Positions 28,294-35,770 of a stretch of 64,000 bases of DNA are shown here, one piece after another. Every line of letters starts with the position of its first letter. Position 1 is the first letter of the stretch. Location: positions 94,302-158,301 of IMG/VR virus record IMGVR_UViG_3300020477_000001; one strand, 5' to 3'. The stretch comes from a virus. The translations under genes were made by a program, and so were the position numbers. Under the pieces are notes generated by a model. It was not told the DNA's origin. It was given only the letters and a program-made list of their open reading frames with translations, and made no database searches.

Positions 28294-29253
28294 ATGACGA
28301 ACGAACGAACTATCCCCAACCCTTTCGAGGGTATCATTGGCCAAAAGAAGGCTAAGAAACAGATAAACTTTTACAGGCGAGGCTACAATGCCACAGGTAT
28401 TCTTCCTCACCTATTGTTTGTTGCTCCGAAAGGATGCGGCAAGACCATGCTGGCTAAGGCTGTTAAAGACACTCTTATGTCCAGAGAGAACCCAGAGAAA
28501 GCTAAGAAGTTTCTGGAGATTAACTGCTCTACGCTTCGCAACGTCAAGCAGTTCTTTAATCAAATCATGATTCCTCATGTTCAACACGAGGAAGTCACAA
28601 TCTTATTCGATGAATCCTCTGAGATTCCTCACGATGTTTCGATGGCACTGCTTACGTGCTTAAACCCGAACAAGCATAATCGTAACGAGTTCTCTTACGA
28701 GGACTATACGGTAGAGATTGACTTCTCGCGACACACTTTCATGTTCGCCACCACCGAGGTGCAGACCATGTTCCACGCTCTTATTGACCGATGCAAGCGC
28801 ATCGATCTACAGGAGTACTCTTTAAAGCAACTCGGACAGATTCTCAAGGTTAACCTTGAGGGTATCGAGTTCGAGGAGGGTCTGATGCCCGACATCGCCT
28901 CTACTCTTAGGGGCAATGCTCGTAAAGCAGTTCAGACTGCCAACGACATTTCCTCGTACATGGCGGCGGAGGAGCGAGGTTACTTCACTCGCAAGGACTG
29001 GAACCTGTTCAAAGATGAGCTAGGAATCGAGCCACTCGGATTGTCTCCGATTGAGATTCAACTCTTAGAGATTCTCAACGACAAACCAGAGTGCAGCTTG
29101 ACCTACCTGTCAGCCAAGACTGGCATGACCAAGGCGGCAGTACAGAGGGACATTGAGATGTACCTTCTCAAGAACGATCTAATGGAGATCGGCACTGGCG
29201 GACGCAAGATCACCAACAATGGACGTGAGACCTTGGAGGTCATCAATGGATAA
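28294..29253 (+). CDS. RuvB-like AAA+ ATPase
   Basis: 319 residues. NPFEGIIGQKKAKKQINFY, Walker A APKGCGKTML, Walker B TILFDESSEIP, sensor FMFATTE and arginine-finger region IDRCKRIDLQEY follow clamp-loader/RuvB order. The C-terminal winged helix (LTYLSAKTGMTKAAVQRDIE, then LLKNDLMEIGTGGRK) matches RuvB. It may drive Holliday-junction branch migration in phage recombination. GC content and codon use (many GCG/CTC/CGC-type choices) are higher than in neighbours, suggesting separate acquisition. Confidence 0.82.
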   Translation: MTNERTIPNPFEGIIGQKKAKKQINFYRRGYNATGILPHLLFVAPKGCGKTMLAKAVKDTLMSRENPEKAKKFLEINCSTLRNVKQFFNQIMIPHVQHEEVTILFDESSEIPHDVSMALLTCLNPNKHNRNEFSYEDYTVEIDFSRHTFMFATTEVQTMFHALIDRCKRIDLQEYSLKQLGQILKVNLEGIEFEEGLMPDIASTLRGNARKAVQTANDISSYMAAEERGYFTRKDWNLFKDELGIEPLGLSPIEIQLLEILNDKPECSLTYLSAKTGMTKAAVQRDIEMYLLKNDLMEIGTGGRKITNNGRETLEVING

Positions 29254-29584
29254 AGTTACTGCGGAACAGCTTAAGAGAGAGCCATCGGCTCCCTTCGATA
29301 GAATCGTTCGTCATATGGAGGATTTCCTCGCTGCGCGGATGTGCAGCGAGGAGTCCTTCAACCAAGTGAAGCGTAACACCTACAAGTACACAGACTGCGG
29401 CGCTTGGATTGACGAGGACGAGAACGGTATTACTGTAGGAAGTATTGTCGAAGGAGCAGACTACGGAACCTCGACTTACGTTTTAATCTACCCATTCAAG
29501 ATTCAAGAATTCTGGGATGCATTGAATGAAGTAGAGATGGAGGCTAAACAAATCTGGGAGGAGGTCAATGGAGAAGAACAATGA
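29246..29584 (+). CDS. hypothetical protein, 112 aa
   Basis: Start chosen by the strong GGAGG 9 nt upstream, inside the RuvB-like gene end. Acidic protein; CGAWIDEDENGITVGSIVEG suggests a beta core. The 3-prime end overlaps the next start, with GGAGG again in place. Coupled operon. Confidence 0.7.
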   Translation: MDKVTAEQLKREPSAPFDRIVRHMEDFLAARMCSEESFNQVKRNTYKYTDCGAWIDEDENGITVGSIVEGADYGTSTYVLIYPFKIQEFWDALNEVEMEAKQIWEEVNGEEQ

Positions 29585-29915
29585 CATAGACTTCGCAATA
29601 TTAAACCAAAAAAGATATGAAAAATATAAAGGAATTAATTTAAGTACTTGTTTCTTAGTACATGAATCAGAAAAGGGACACATGAAGGACTGGACTTGTA
29701 TCACGCGGAATGATGACTTCTTTAGAGTAAACATTATCGCAGGTATGGTCTCAATGATGAGAGGAGAAACAGAGTACGACATTACGGGACCAGCAACAAA
29801 TATACTAAACCCCGTACTAGGATTACAGAACAAAGAAGATTTGGAAAAATGTAAATTCTCTGATATAAAGAAGTTTATGAAATGGAGAATCAATAAAGAT
29901 AACTATATAGAATAA
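29568..29915 (+). CDS. hypothetical protein, 115 aa
   Basis: MEKNNDIDFAILNQKRYEKY start after GGAGG. Charged, mixed fold; not recognised. Coupled to the upstream gene by overlap. Confidence 0.65.
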   Translation: MEKNNDIDFAILNQKRYEKYKGINLSTCFLVHESEKGHMKDWTCITRNDDFFRVNIIAGMVSMMRGETEYDITGPATNILNPVLGLQNKEDLEKCKFSDIKKFMKWRINKDNYIE

Positions 29916-29919
29916 GATT

Positions 29920-30105
29920 ATGAATAAGAAAGATACAAATACATATGTTGTTAAGATGACCGAAACCAGCAACGGAGTGGTCGTAGACTCAGTGCAGCAA
30001 CTCGTACAAGTGCTCGGTGTAGATCGTGAGAAGTATAAGACTATCGACAAGCGCGACTTCACCAGCAAGCATCTCAATACTGTTACTAAATTCACAGCGC
30101 GTTAA
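29920..30105 (+). CDS. hypothetical protein, 61 aa
   Basis: Small alpha/beta protein (TYVVKMTETSNGVVVDSVQQ). Stop TAATG overlaps the following ATG. Unknown function. Confidence 0.6.
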   Translation: MNKKDTNTYVVKMTETSNGVVVDSVQQLVQVLGVDREKYKTIDKRDFTSKHLNTVTKFTAR

Positions 30106-30332
30106 TGAAGAAGTCTCACTGGAAAGAAGGTCTTGAAATACCCAAGCCACCAAAGGGAATCACTCACGCCCAAATAAAGTGTGGCAAGAAGAAGTCTACC
30201 GTAACTATAAACGACTTCGACACTTTCCGAGGGGTAGAGGGAATGGTGCGCTGGGGTAAGCAAAAGAAGAACAGTAAAACAATTGAATTAATAGGAGAAG
30301 AATTCTTTTGGGACGGATTTAAAGTAGAATAG
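30105..30332 (+). CDS. hypothetical basic protein, 75 aa
   Basis: Lys-rich, with IKCGKKKSTVTINDFDTF. Overlaps the upstream stop; its own stop is followed directly by a handle copy. Unknown function. Confidence 0.6.
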   Translation: MKKSHWKEGLEIPKPPKGITHAQIKCGKKKSTVTINDFDTFRGVEGMVRWGKQKKNSKTIELIGEEFFWDGFKVE

Positions 30333-30381
30333 GAACTACAACACAACATAATATTCGCGACTCGCAAGGGAACTACAACAC
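30332..30381 (+). repeat. two handle copies
   Basis: GGAACTACAACAC at 30332-30344 and 30369-30381, the last members of the dispersed family. Confidence 0.65.
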
Positions 30382-30440
30382 GTTCAAGGACTTGGTATAA
30401 AAATTTCCTCCCAAACCGTGGGCTATCCCAACCCCACACC

Positions 30441-30517
30441 GGAGTCGATGGAATAGAGGCGGAAGAGAGCTCCGCACTAGCGATGGGGATATCGCTACGT
30501 TTAACACCATCGGCTCC
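30441..30517 (+). ncRNA. three-way-junction RNA fold
   Basis: GGAGTCGATGG (30441-30451) pairs with CCATCGGCTCC (30507-30517), enclosing GCGG/CCGC and AGCGAT/ATCGCT hairpins. A perfect promoter begins right after. The class is not recognised; it could be the 3-prime end of the upstream transcript. Confidence 0.5.
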
Positions 30518-30546
30518 TTGACTTCTTTCAAATAACCTCGTATACT
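30518..30546 (+). promoter_or_regulatory. strong promoter without a downstream gene
   Basis: TTGACT 30518-30523, 17-bp spacer, TATACT 30541-30546. It points into a non-coding stretch with several hairpins. Confidence 0.75.
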
Positions 30547-30551
30547 AATAC

Positions 30552-31046
30552 CAGCAAACCAAATAATACAATTTTATCTTTCCTGTATTATTGAAAGTTC
30601 AAACTTCTTAATGTCTCTATGCAATTTAGGGACAACTTCTGCCCTTCATCGGCAAACAAAAATGAATCAAATAACACCAAATAAAAGCGAACCATATACG
30701 AACAAATAATAGACAAATAAAATAGATATAAGAATATAAGAATATAAAATTTGGCGGGTGACCCTATAATAATAGAACAACAATTGTTAATAACTTTTTA
30801 ATAATGTTAATAATTTTTTCTTGACTTAAACATACAGAAAAACGGAATAACAATTATTTTTTTCTTGACAAGCAAAATCGTGTAGAAAATTTTTTATATT
30901 TTTTTGTTGACTCGAAAACCTCGGCGCGAGACAATTGCATTGTCGCCCGCCACGTTTTGGCCTGTCAAGCATTTAATTAAATTATTTTACCAAGCCACAG
31001 TACCTTTCGTATTACTATTAATACAAGTAATATTATTATAAGATTA
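30552..31046 (+). other. non-coding stretch, possible small RNA
   Basis: After the promoter at 30518 come AATAATACA/TGTATTATT, GTCTCT/AGGGAC and TGCC/GGCA hairpins up to about 30655. It includes the repeat-like words GCAATTTAGGGACAAC. A 32-codon open frame at 30611 lacks a ribosome binding site and is not called. Further on the sequence is AT-rich, with one palindromic element (30906-30970). Confidence 0.4.
30906..30970. repeat. 68-bp palindromic intergenic element, copy 1
   Basis: GTTGACTCGAAAACCTCGGC, then GCGAGACAAT and ATTGTCGCCC, ending CCTGTCAAGC. Most diverged of the intact copies. Confidence 0.75.
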
Positions 31047-31226
31047 TTATAGTTCATTTATTCTAGTGATAAGATTGTCGATTCCGTCTTGCTTCTTTTG
31101 GTAGCTCTCTTTATCTCTGCCTATGTGGGGACTTAAGTCACTAAGGAAAGACACACGCCACCGCTGCCATTCTAATAAAGAAACCTTTAATAATTCTAGT
31201 TCTTGTTTTGATATTTCTATTTTCAT
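31047..31226 (-). CDS. hypothetical protein, 59 aa
   Basis: MKIEISKQELELLKVSLLEW begins a helical, charged small protein. No ribosome binding site; family unknown. Confidence 0.55.
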   Translation of the reverse strand: MKIEISKQELELLKVSLLEWQRWRVSFLSDLSPHIGRDKESYQKKQDGIDNLITRINEL

Positions 31227-31288
31227 TATTGTTATAAGATTCGAAGGGTTTACCCGCCCCCATTACGGGGGCGGGGTGGGCGCAGATA

Positions 31289-31372
31289 CTATCGCGTGAG
31301 CTTTTCCATCTCACAAAACAATACTATCAACACATACGCCCCGATGATGTATCCGAATATTTCGCCACGCAT
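31289..31372 (-). CDS. 27-aa membrane peptide
   Basis: MRGEIFGYIIGAYVLIVLFC has one hydrophobic helix. A strong AAGGAGGTGATGCG ribosome binding site precedes it, the same signal used by two other tiny genes (33268 and 34553). Confidence 0.55.
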   Translation of the reverse strand: MRGEIFGYIIGAYVLIVLFCEMEKLTR

Positions 31373-31385
31373 CACCTCCTTCCAA

Positions 31386-32132
31386 CTACTTCCACTCAAC
31401 AAAGCCAGTGATTTGCTCTGGTTGACGTAGAAACTTTTTGATATTCCCAATCTCAGCAATGCTAGGCTTGTATTTAAGGCCCACGATTTTACCAATTGGG
31501 TCTGTAAAGCGCAAGTCTGATTCATCGCCGTTAATCACTTCCCAACCCCCGAAGTCTGTAGCAGGTAGTTCACCCGCGTATACTACAGCAACATTGACGC
31601 CCCAGCCCAGAAATTGCGCTACTTGCTCGTCACTGGTGTTTTCACTGCGGGAATAAGTTAGGTGGTAGTTCTTGGGCAGTTTACCCTGTGCATATTCTAC
31701 AACGCGGGAAATGTGCTTGGTATAATCATAGAACTGTAAATTGGGGAAAGCTTCAAAGATGTTCTGCCCGTCCAGCTTGTAATCCTCCCAACGTAAATCA
31801 CTTGTACCGTTGAGACGTTCGCAGGGAATGAGATTCTTTTTATTGGATAGCTTGATATGATTTGCTGTTTCCTTCCATAGTTGACGCAAAAATGCTTCTT
31901 CATCATTGACAAGAAACTTTGTCTTTTTGATTCGTGCCTCTTGAATTGGATTCATGCGCCCACGGCCAGAAGTAAACAAACACGCCTTGCGGCATTCTTT
32001 GGATGCGCTTGTGCAGGTGTTCGTTACTCCGCTGACGTTACTTGGGGCAAGGTAAATGATGGCGGTGGAGTATTGCTTTTTGCGTCCTTTGACAGTCTTT
32101 GCGTTGTTATCGATACCGAGAATCTTTTGCAT
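31386..32132 (-). CDS. GP88-like phage protein, 248 aa
   Basis: Contains TNTCTSASKECRKACLFTSG then RGRMNPIQEARIKKTKFLVN, the Cys-rich signature of the phage gene-88 family, whose function is unknown. The spacing of Cys residues suggests metal binding. Transcribed from TGGACT/TATAAT; the ATG is 6 nt after the -10, so the message is leaderless. Followed by a tiny membrane peptide gene. Confidence 0.65.
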   Translation of the reverse strand: MQKILGIDNNAKTVKGRKKQYSTAIIYLAPSNVSGVTNTCTSASKECRKACLFTSGRGRMNPIQEARIKKTKFLVNDEEAFLRQLWKETANHIKLSNKKNLIPCERLNGTSDLRWEDYKLDGQNIFEAFPNLQFYDYTKHISRVVEYAQGKLPKNYHLTYSRSENTSDEQVAQFLGWGVNVAVVYAGELPATDFGGWEVINGDESDLRFTDPIGKIVGLKYKPSIAEIGNIKKFLRQPEQITGFVEWK

Positions 32133-32138
32133 GAGTAG

Positions 32139-32167
32139 ATTATAGGGATAAGAATAAAGAGAGTCCA
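32139..32167 (-). promoter_or_regulatory. promoter, leaderless start
   Basis: Minus-strand TGGACT (32162-32167), 17-bp spacer, TATAAT (32139-32144), 6 nt before the ATG. Confidence 0.75.
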
Positions 32168-32198
32168 GAATAAAATTTAATTATTTTTAAAATTAAAT

Positions 32199-32264
32199 GC
32201 TTGACTCTGAAAACGCGGCGCGAGACAATCTCTGATTGTCGCTCGCCGAGCTTTAGCGTGTCAA
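32199..32264. repeat. 68-bp palindromic intergenic element, copy 2
   Basis: GCTTGACTCTGAAAACGCGG start, GAGACAATC/GATTGTCGC core, ends TGTCAA. Lies between a minus-strand terminator and the promoter of the GP88-like gene. Confidence 0.85.
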
Positions 32265-32291
32265 TAAAAAAAGCCCACCTTTCGGCGGGCT
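32264..32291 (-). terminator. terminator, minus strand
   Basis: AGCCCGCC-GAAA-GGTGGGCT hairpin followed by seven T on the minus strand, ending the unit that begins at 32810. Confidence 0.85.
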
Positions 32292-32305
32292 GTGAATTGC
32301 AAGAA

Positions 32306-32467
32306 CTAAATTAAGCCGAGTAGCCTAAGCCAGCTATCTGGATGGTCTGGCTCTACTGGGTCTCCGTCTGGCGTTTCGCATACAGAGTCCCAGACCCATT
32401 CCTCAATTTGTTCCATGTCGGGAGTCATAAATTCCCGCCCTTGCCATGTTATTACTTTAGGTATCAT
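32306..32467 (-). CDS. hypothetical acidic protein, 53 aa
   Basis: MIPKVITWQGREFMTPDMEQ then IEEWVWDSVCETPDGD, an acidic Trp-rich protein. Its ribosome binding site GGAGG overlaps the stop region of the upstream gene. Confidence 0.6.
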   Translation of the reverse strand: MIPKVITWQGREFMTPDMEQIEEWVWDSVCETPDGDPVEPDHPDSWLRLLGLI

Positions 32468-32473
32468 AATATT

Positions 32474-32602
32474 TTAGTCCTCCAATCTTTCGTTATCGCG
32501 AGCCATGTTCTCAAGTTTGCCCCGCTTGTCTTCACTGAGTTTCTCCATTTCTTCGCGGTTTAACTCCTCATCCCATAATATGTCTTCTCTTGATACACTC
32601 AT
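32474..32602 (-). CDS. hypothetical protein, 42 aa, ending LED
   Basis: MSVSREDILWDEELNREEME, ending RDNERLED. The last codons TTGGAGGACTAA provide the ribosome binding site for the next gene, as in the 39-41 kb cluster. Confidence 0.6.
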   Translation of the reverse strand: MSVSREDILWDEELNREEMEKLSEDKRGKLENMARDNERLED

Positions 32603-32615
32603 TGTTTTCCTTTGG

Positions 32616-32810
32616 TTAGTCGTTAAAAATGTTCATTGCCCTCTCCAAGCCTTGTCGAACTTCGTATGGGTAAGAGCTATGTTGCTCTATGATTCTCTTG
32701 GCTTGATGCTCTACGGTTTCGGCAACCTCAAGTGATATTCTGAGCTTCTGGGTGATTTCTTGCATTTGCCTCACCCTTTCGTCTTGCTTCTCGCGTTCTT
32801 CGTTCGACAT
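32616..32810 (-). CDS. hypothetical protein, 64 aa
   Basis: MSNEEREKQDERVRQMQEIT starts a coiled-coil-like helical protein. The ATG lies 6 nt after a minus-strand TATAAT (32817-32822). Unknown function. Confidence 0.65.
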   Translation of the reverse strand: MSNEEREKQDERVRQMQEITQKLRISLEVAETVEHQAKRIIEQHSSYPYEVRQGLERAMNIFND

Positions 32811-32816
32811 GGTTCT

Positions 32817-32845
32817 ATTATAGGGACACGAATAAGGAACACAAG
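32817..32845 (-). promoter_or_regulatory. promoter, leaderless start
   Basis: TATAAT (32817-32822) with a TTGTGT-like -35, 6 nt before the ATG at 32810. Confidence 0.65.
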
Positions 32846-32885
32846 AAAAAAAGAAAAAAAGTTTTTTTAAAAAAGAGAAGAATAA

Positions 32886-32953
32886 GCTTGACCCAAAAAA
32901 CGCGGCGCGAGACAATCTTCGATTGTCGCCCGCCGAGCTTTCGCTCGTCAAGC
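32886..32953. repeat. 68-bp palindromic intergenic element, copy 3
   Basis: GCTTGACCC...GTCAAGC ends; core GACAATC/GATTGTC and CGGCG/CGCCG. Located 5 bp from the stop of the next gene to the right. Confidence 0.88.
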
Positions 32954-32958
32954 TTTTT

Positions 32959-33210
32959 TTATCGCTGCGGCGGAAGTTCTATCGAGTCGCCGCCAGAGAA
33001 GTCAAGATTATCTTCATCTGGGTATGATTGTTGCCACGCGATAAAATCCAGCATTATTTTTTCGGGGTTCGGCGTATTCCGCACAACCCTGCTCAACTTA
33101 CAAGCTACCTCGTATGCGTTGGGGCTTTCGTCTTTTATGATTTTATTGTCAAATTTGTATTCAACTGCGCGAGTTTTGTCATTTAATAGAATTGCAAAGT
33201 GTTTGTCCAT
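32959..33210 (-). CDS. hypothetical protein, 83 aa
   Basis: MDKHFAILLNDKTRAVEYKF: an alpha/beta N-terminus, acidic C-terminus (DEDNLDFSGGDSIELPP). Unknown. A GCCCCGCCCC/GGGGCGAGGC hairpin (33227-33250) lies upstream. Confidence 0.65.
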   Translation of the reverse strand: MDKHFAILLNDKTRAVEYKFDNKIIKDESPNAYEVACKLSRVVRNTPNPEKIMLDFIAWQQSYPDEDNLDFSGGDSIELPPQR

Positions 33211-33267
33211 AATGTTTCGGGGATTTGCCCCGCCCCGAAAGGGGCGAGGCTTTTGTTTTTGTTTTAA

Positions 33268-33333
33268 TTAAAGGCATCCCAAAAGATTGCCAGCATTATT
33301 ATTAGTAGGAACCACGAGGCATCGCCAACGCAT
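33268..33333 (-). CDS. 21-aa peptide with strong ribosome binding site
   Basis: MRWRCLVVPTNNNAGNLLGC ends with Leu. GGGAGGTGATGCG, identical in pattern to that of the 31289 peptide, precedes it. No membrane helix. Possibly a leader peptide. Confidence 0.35.
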   Translation of the reverse strand: MRWRCLVVPTNNNAGNLLGCL

Positions 33334-33350
33334 CACCTCCCTTCATCTTA

Positions 33351-33379
33351 AAAAGTTCCCCGCCCCCGAAGGGGCGGGG
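33351..33379 (-). terminator. terminator, minus strand
   Basis: CCCCGCCCC/GGGGCGGGG hairpin followed on the minus strand by AACTTTTT, just past the DUF932 stop. Confidence 0.75.
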
Positions 33380-33387
33380 TGTGATTG

Positions 33388-34284
33388 TTAAGCCTCGACG
33401 GCTACGAGTTCCTCCTCTTTAGGAGCCTCGACCTTGAGCACTAGCTCGGAGCGATTCTCTGGAATCGCGAGCCGATTTACTGCCTTGGTGAACCGCTGAG
33501 TCAGCGTGTTCGCTTGCAGGTAGCGACCATCCGCAACGCTGGTTTGGTGCGTGAAGTGCTGAGTGCCAGCATTCAGCAGATTCCACAAGTTGCGGTCACT
33601 GTCCTCCTCATGGCGAGGATCGTTCCAGACTTGCGCGATGCCCTCGCGGACAACCTCGCTCACCACTTTGTCCTTCACCATGTGCTGAAGGATGTTCAAG
33701 CCCTGTTCTTGGGTCAACTCGACAGCAGCCATGCGGCTGAAGATGTTGTCCTCATTCCGCAATGCGCGGAACGAATCCAGAGCCTTGCTCAACCCATCGG
33801 CAATGCCGCCTAGGTTGATGATGCCAGTGTGGCGCTTGGAGAAGTCAAACTCCTTGTCCATAGCGACCATGCCGTTGCTGCAAACCAGTCGCAGCATACC
33901 CAAAGCGAAACTCGCTTTCTGGGTTTTGTCGAAGGAATTACCCAGTGTAAGGCGCATTCCCATAGCGTCCCCAACTTTGACGTTGGGAATGTTGACAACC
34001 TCATTCGGGAAGTTGTATTCGGCCCACACACTCGCGCCATCGGCGGTTGCGCGGATAGTCCTCTCCCAATCGAGATTGGCAGAGCGGAACGCGTCCTCGG
34101 CGGTATTCACCAAGTCGCGTGTTTGAACCACTTTGTAGTGGTCGGAGACGGGAGCGATTAGCTGACCAGTGTCCATACGCTTGGTGAAGAAACCGGGAGC
34201 TTTGACTCCCTCGCCATCACGGACGCGCACTAACTCAACGTCATAATCCCAAACGTCATTTAGCTTACGGGCTGTTCGTGCCAT
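33388..34284 (-). CDS. DUF932 phage/plasmid-like protein
   Basis: 298 residues. The order YKVVQTRDLVNTAEDAFRSA, RMTLGNSFDKTQKA-type core (MRLTLGNSFDKTQKASFALG) and LVCSNGMVAMDKEF is typical of the DUF932/TIGR03299 family, common in phages and plasmids, function unknown. GC content is clearly higher than in flanking genes. AAGGACAA is the ribosome binding site. Confidence 0.85.
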   Translation of the reverse strand: MARTARKLNDVWDYDVELVRVRDGEGVKAPGFFTKRMDTGQLIAPVSDHYKVVQTRDLVNTAEDAFRSANLDWERTIRATADGASVWAEYNFPNEVVNIPNVKVGDAMGMRLTLGNSFDKTQKASFALGMLRLVCSNGMVAMDKEFDFSKRHTGIINLGGIADGLSKALDSFRALRNEDNIFSRMAAVELTQEQGLNILQHMVKDKVVSEVVREGIAQVWNDPRHEEDSDRNLWNLLNAGTQHFTHQTSVADGRYLQANTLTQRFTKAVNRLAIPENRSELVLKVEAPKEEELVAVEA

Positions 34285-34468
34285 AAGTTGTCCTTTCGCT
34301 TTCGGGGTTTCGTTTCGCGAGGTACTGCCTGTTTCCCTCGCACTGGGAATATTAAACCATTATTTTTAAGTTCGTACAAGATTAAAATGTAACTATTTTA
34401 AGTAGTCACAGGAATGATCACGGGGGAAAGTCAAGAATAAAAAGAAACTTTAATTGTGAGTATTTAGG

Positions 34469-34536
34469 GCTTGACTCTGAAAACGCGGCGCGAGACAATC
34501 GGAGATTGTCGCCCGCCGAGCCTTCGCTCGTCAAGC
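34469..34536. repeat. 68-bp palindromic intergenic element, copy 4
   Basis: GCTTGACTCTG...GTCAAGC; core GACAATCGGAGATTGTC. Lies upstream of the DUF932 gene. Confidence 0.88.
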
Positions 34537-34552
34537 TTTTATTTTAATAAAA

Positions 34553-34612
34553 TTACTCGAAAAACATTGCTATAATACTTATCGAAATTACTATTGCACT
34601 AATCGCTTCCAT
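34553..34612 (-). CDS. 19-aa membrane peptide
   Basis: MEAISAIVISISIIAMFFE: one short hydrophobic helix. Strong GGAGGTGATATA ribosome binding site within the end of the upstream gene. Third member of a set of tiny genes with this signal. Confidence 0.4.
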   Translation of the reverse strand: MEAISAIVISISIIAMFFE

Positions 34613-34968
34613 TATATCACCTCCAGTTTTTTTATTGATTTTGTTTTAACTTTAAGCATCCAAGACTCGGCGTTTTCTCCGATGGCTTGCAACCAATCTT
34701 TAGGGGTAGGTACGAACCCGCAGTCTTCCTCAACGTGTTGTTCTGCCAGCATCTTCGTGGGAATCAACTTACCATTTGAGTTTCGGATAACGTGTCCGAA
34801 CCTTTCAACGGCCCATTGAATACCCGCAGAATGATGACGCAATGCGCGGTGAGTCCAATCACCTGTGAATGCTTTGGTTTCATCAAACCAATCGTGCAGA
34901 GCAATGTAGTCAGTAGGGTTACCTCCCCACTTTTTAGCAGATGACTCACTGTGTTTCCAAGGTGTCAT
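34612..34968 (-). CDS. DUF6915-like protein, 118 aa
   Basis: Starts MTPWKHSESSAKKWGGNPTD, then YIALHDWFDETKA, THRALRHHSAGIQWAVERFG and AEQHVEEDCGFVPTPKDWL. This pattern is common in phage and bacterial DUF6915 proteins of unknown role; the many His residues suggest metal binding. Start chosen by GGGGAGGAGTACC upstream. Overlaps the next gene to the right by 23 nt. Confidence 0.75.
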   Translation of the reverse strand: MTPWKHSESSAKKWGGNPTDYIALHDWFDETKAFTGDWTHRALRHHSAGIQWAVERFGHVIRNSNGKLIPTKMLAEQHVEEDCGFVPTPKDWLQAIGENAESWMLKVKTKSIKKLEVI

Positions 34969-35305
34969 GGTACTCCTCCCCTTTCTGAACGGCGTGATAC
35001 CATTCTTGCGTTGACATTGTTTGGTTGTTGAGGTCATAAGTGATAGTGTCACCATAGCTTGTCCCATCACCAGCACCACTGTATTGGTAAACAGTCCATA
35101 CCCATTCTTCAATGTCTGATTCTAGGTCACGGATTTTTTTACGAACCTCATCCGTTTGTTCACCGTATTGGGCCATGTTATCACCTCGTATTTCAACGTA
35201 AAGGTATCCTTCATCGCTACCTCCCGAAAATTCGAGAGTGACAATATCGCCTCCGAGGGCGACGACTCTTTCGTATAGTTCTTTCTTTAATGGTTTTGCG
35301 TCCAT
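34946..35305 (-). CDS. hypothetical protein, 119 aa
   Basis: LKKELYERVVALGGDIVTLE and FSGGSDEGYLYVEI indicate a small alpha/beta domain like those of DUF6878-type phage proteins (weak resemblance). Coupled to both neighbours by overlap or short spacing. Confidence 0.65.
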   Translation of the reverse strand: MDAKPLKKELYERVVALGGDIVTLEFSGGSDEGYLYVEIRGDNMAQYGEQTDEVRKKIRDLESDIEEWVWTVYQYSGAGDGTSYGDTITYDLNNQTMSTQEWYHAVQKGEEYHDTLETQ

Positions 35306-35308
35306 GAT

Positions 35309-35458
35309 TTATTCTCCTATTAGGGTTACTCCAACCACTTTCTCGTGGGGATATGTTTGTTCGAATTTCCTCAATGCATGCGCCCGACTCTCGGCAAGGA
35401 TAGATACCCTTTCTCCGAACTGGGTGCAGATTGCGTATAGTTTACATTTTACTTTCAT
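35309..35458 (-). CDS. hypothetical protein, 49 aa
   Basis: MKVKCKLYAICTQFGERVSI starts a compact alpha/beta protein. Preceded by AAAGGAGCTAAC. Unknown function. Confidence 0.6.
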   Translation of the reverse strand: MKVKCKLYAICTQFGERVSILAESRAHALRKFEQTYPHEKVVGVTLIGE

Positions 35459-35470
35459 GTTAGCTCCTTT

Positions 35471-35623
35471 TTAGTCTCTGTCTTTCAAGTCAAGAGGGGC
35501 GTTGAATTGGGCATCCCACTGGGCTTGCTCTTCATCACGCTTGCGGTTGATCTCCTGCCTTCTTTTCATCTCAGCGAGCCACTCGTGGAGGTCTTTCTTG
35601 AATTCGTTTTTGTTGTCTTTCAT
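35471..35623 (-). CDS. hypothetical protein, 50 aa
   Basis: MKDNKNEFKKDLHEWLAEMK: a charged amphipathic helix protein. Leaderless start 7 nt after TATAAT (35631-35636, minus). Confidence 0.6.
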   Translation of the reverse strand: MKDNKNEFKKDLHEWLAEMKRRQEINRKRDEEQAQWDAQFNAPLDLKDRD

Positions 35624-35630
35624 GTGTCTG

Positions 35631-35658
35631 ATTATAGAGAGTTTAATAATAATGTCGA
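35631..35658 (-). promoter_or_regulatory. promoter, leaderless start
   Basis: TCGACA (35653-35658), 16-bp spacer, TATAAT (35631-35636). Confidence 0.72.
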
Positions 35659-35690
35659 GAATTATTTTTAATTATTTTTATCAATTATAT

Positions 35691-35758
35691 GCTTGACTTG
35701 AAAAACGCGGCGCGAGACAATCTTCGATTGTCGCCCGCCGAGCTTTCGTTCGTCAAGC
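35691..35758. repeat. 68-bp palindromic intergenic element, copy 5
   Basis: GCTTGACTTG...GTCAAGC, core GACAATCTTCGATTGTC. Between a minus-strand terminator and a minus-strand promoter. Confidence 0.88.
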
Positions 35759-35770
35759 TTTTATTTTAAT

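Noticed and set aside
30611-30709. 32-codon open frame starting MSLCNLG
   Set aside because: No ribosome binding site and it overlaps strong RNA hairpins; more likely non-coding RNA.
33227-33250. GC-rich hairpin as a terminator
   Set aside because: The T-rich side faces the plus strand although the surrounding genes are on the minus strand, so its role is unclear and it was not called.
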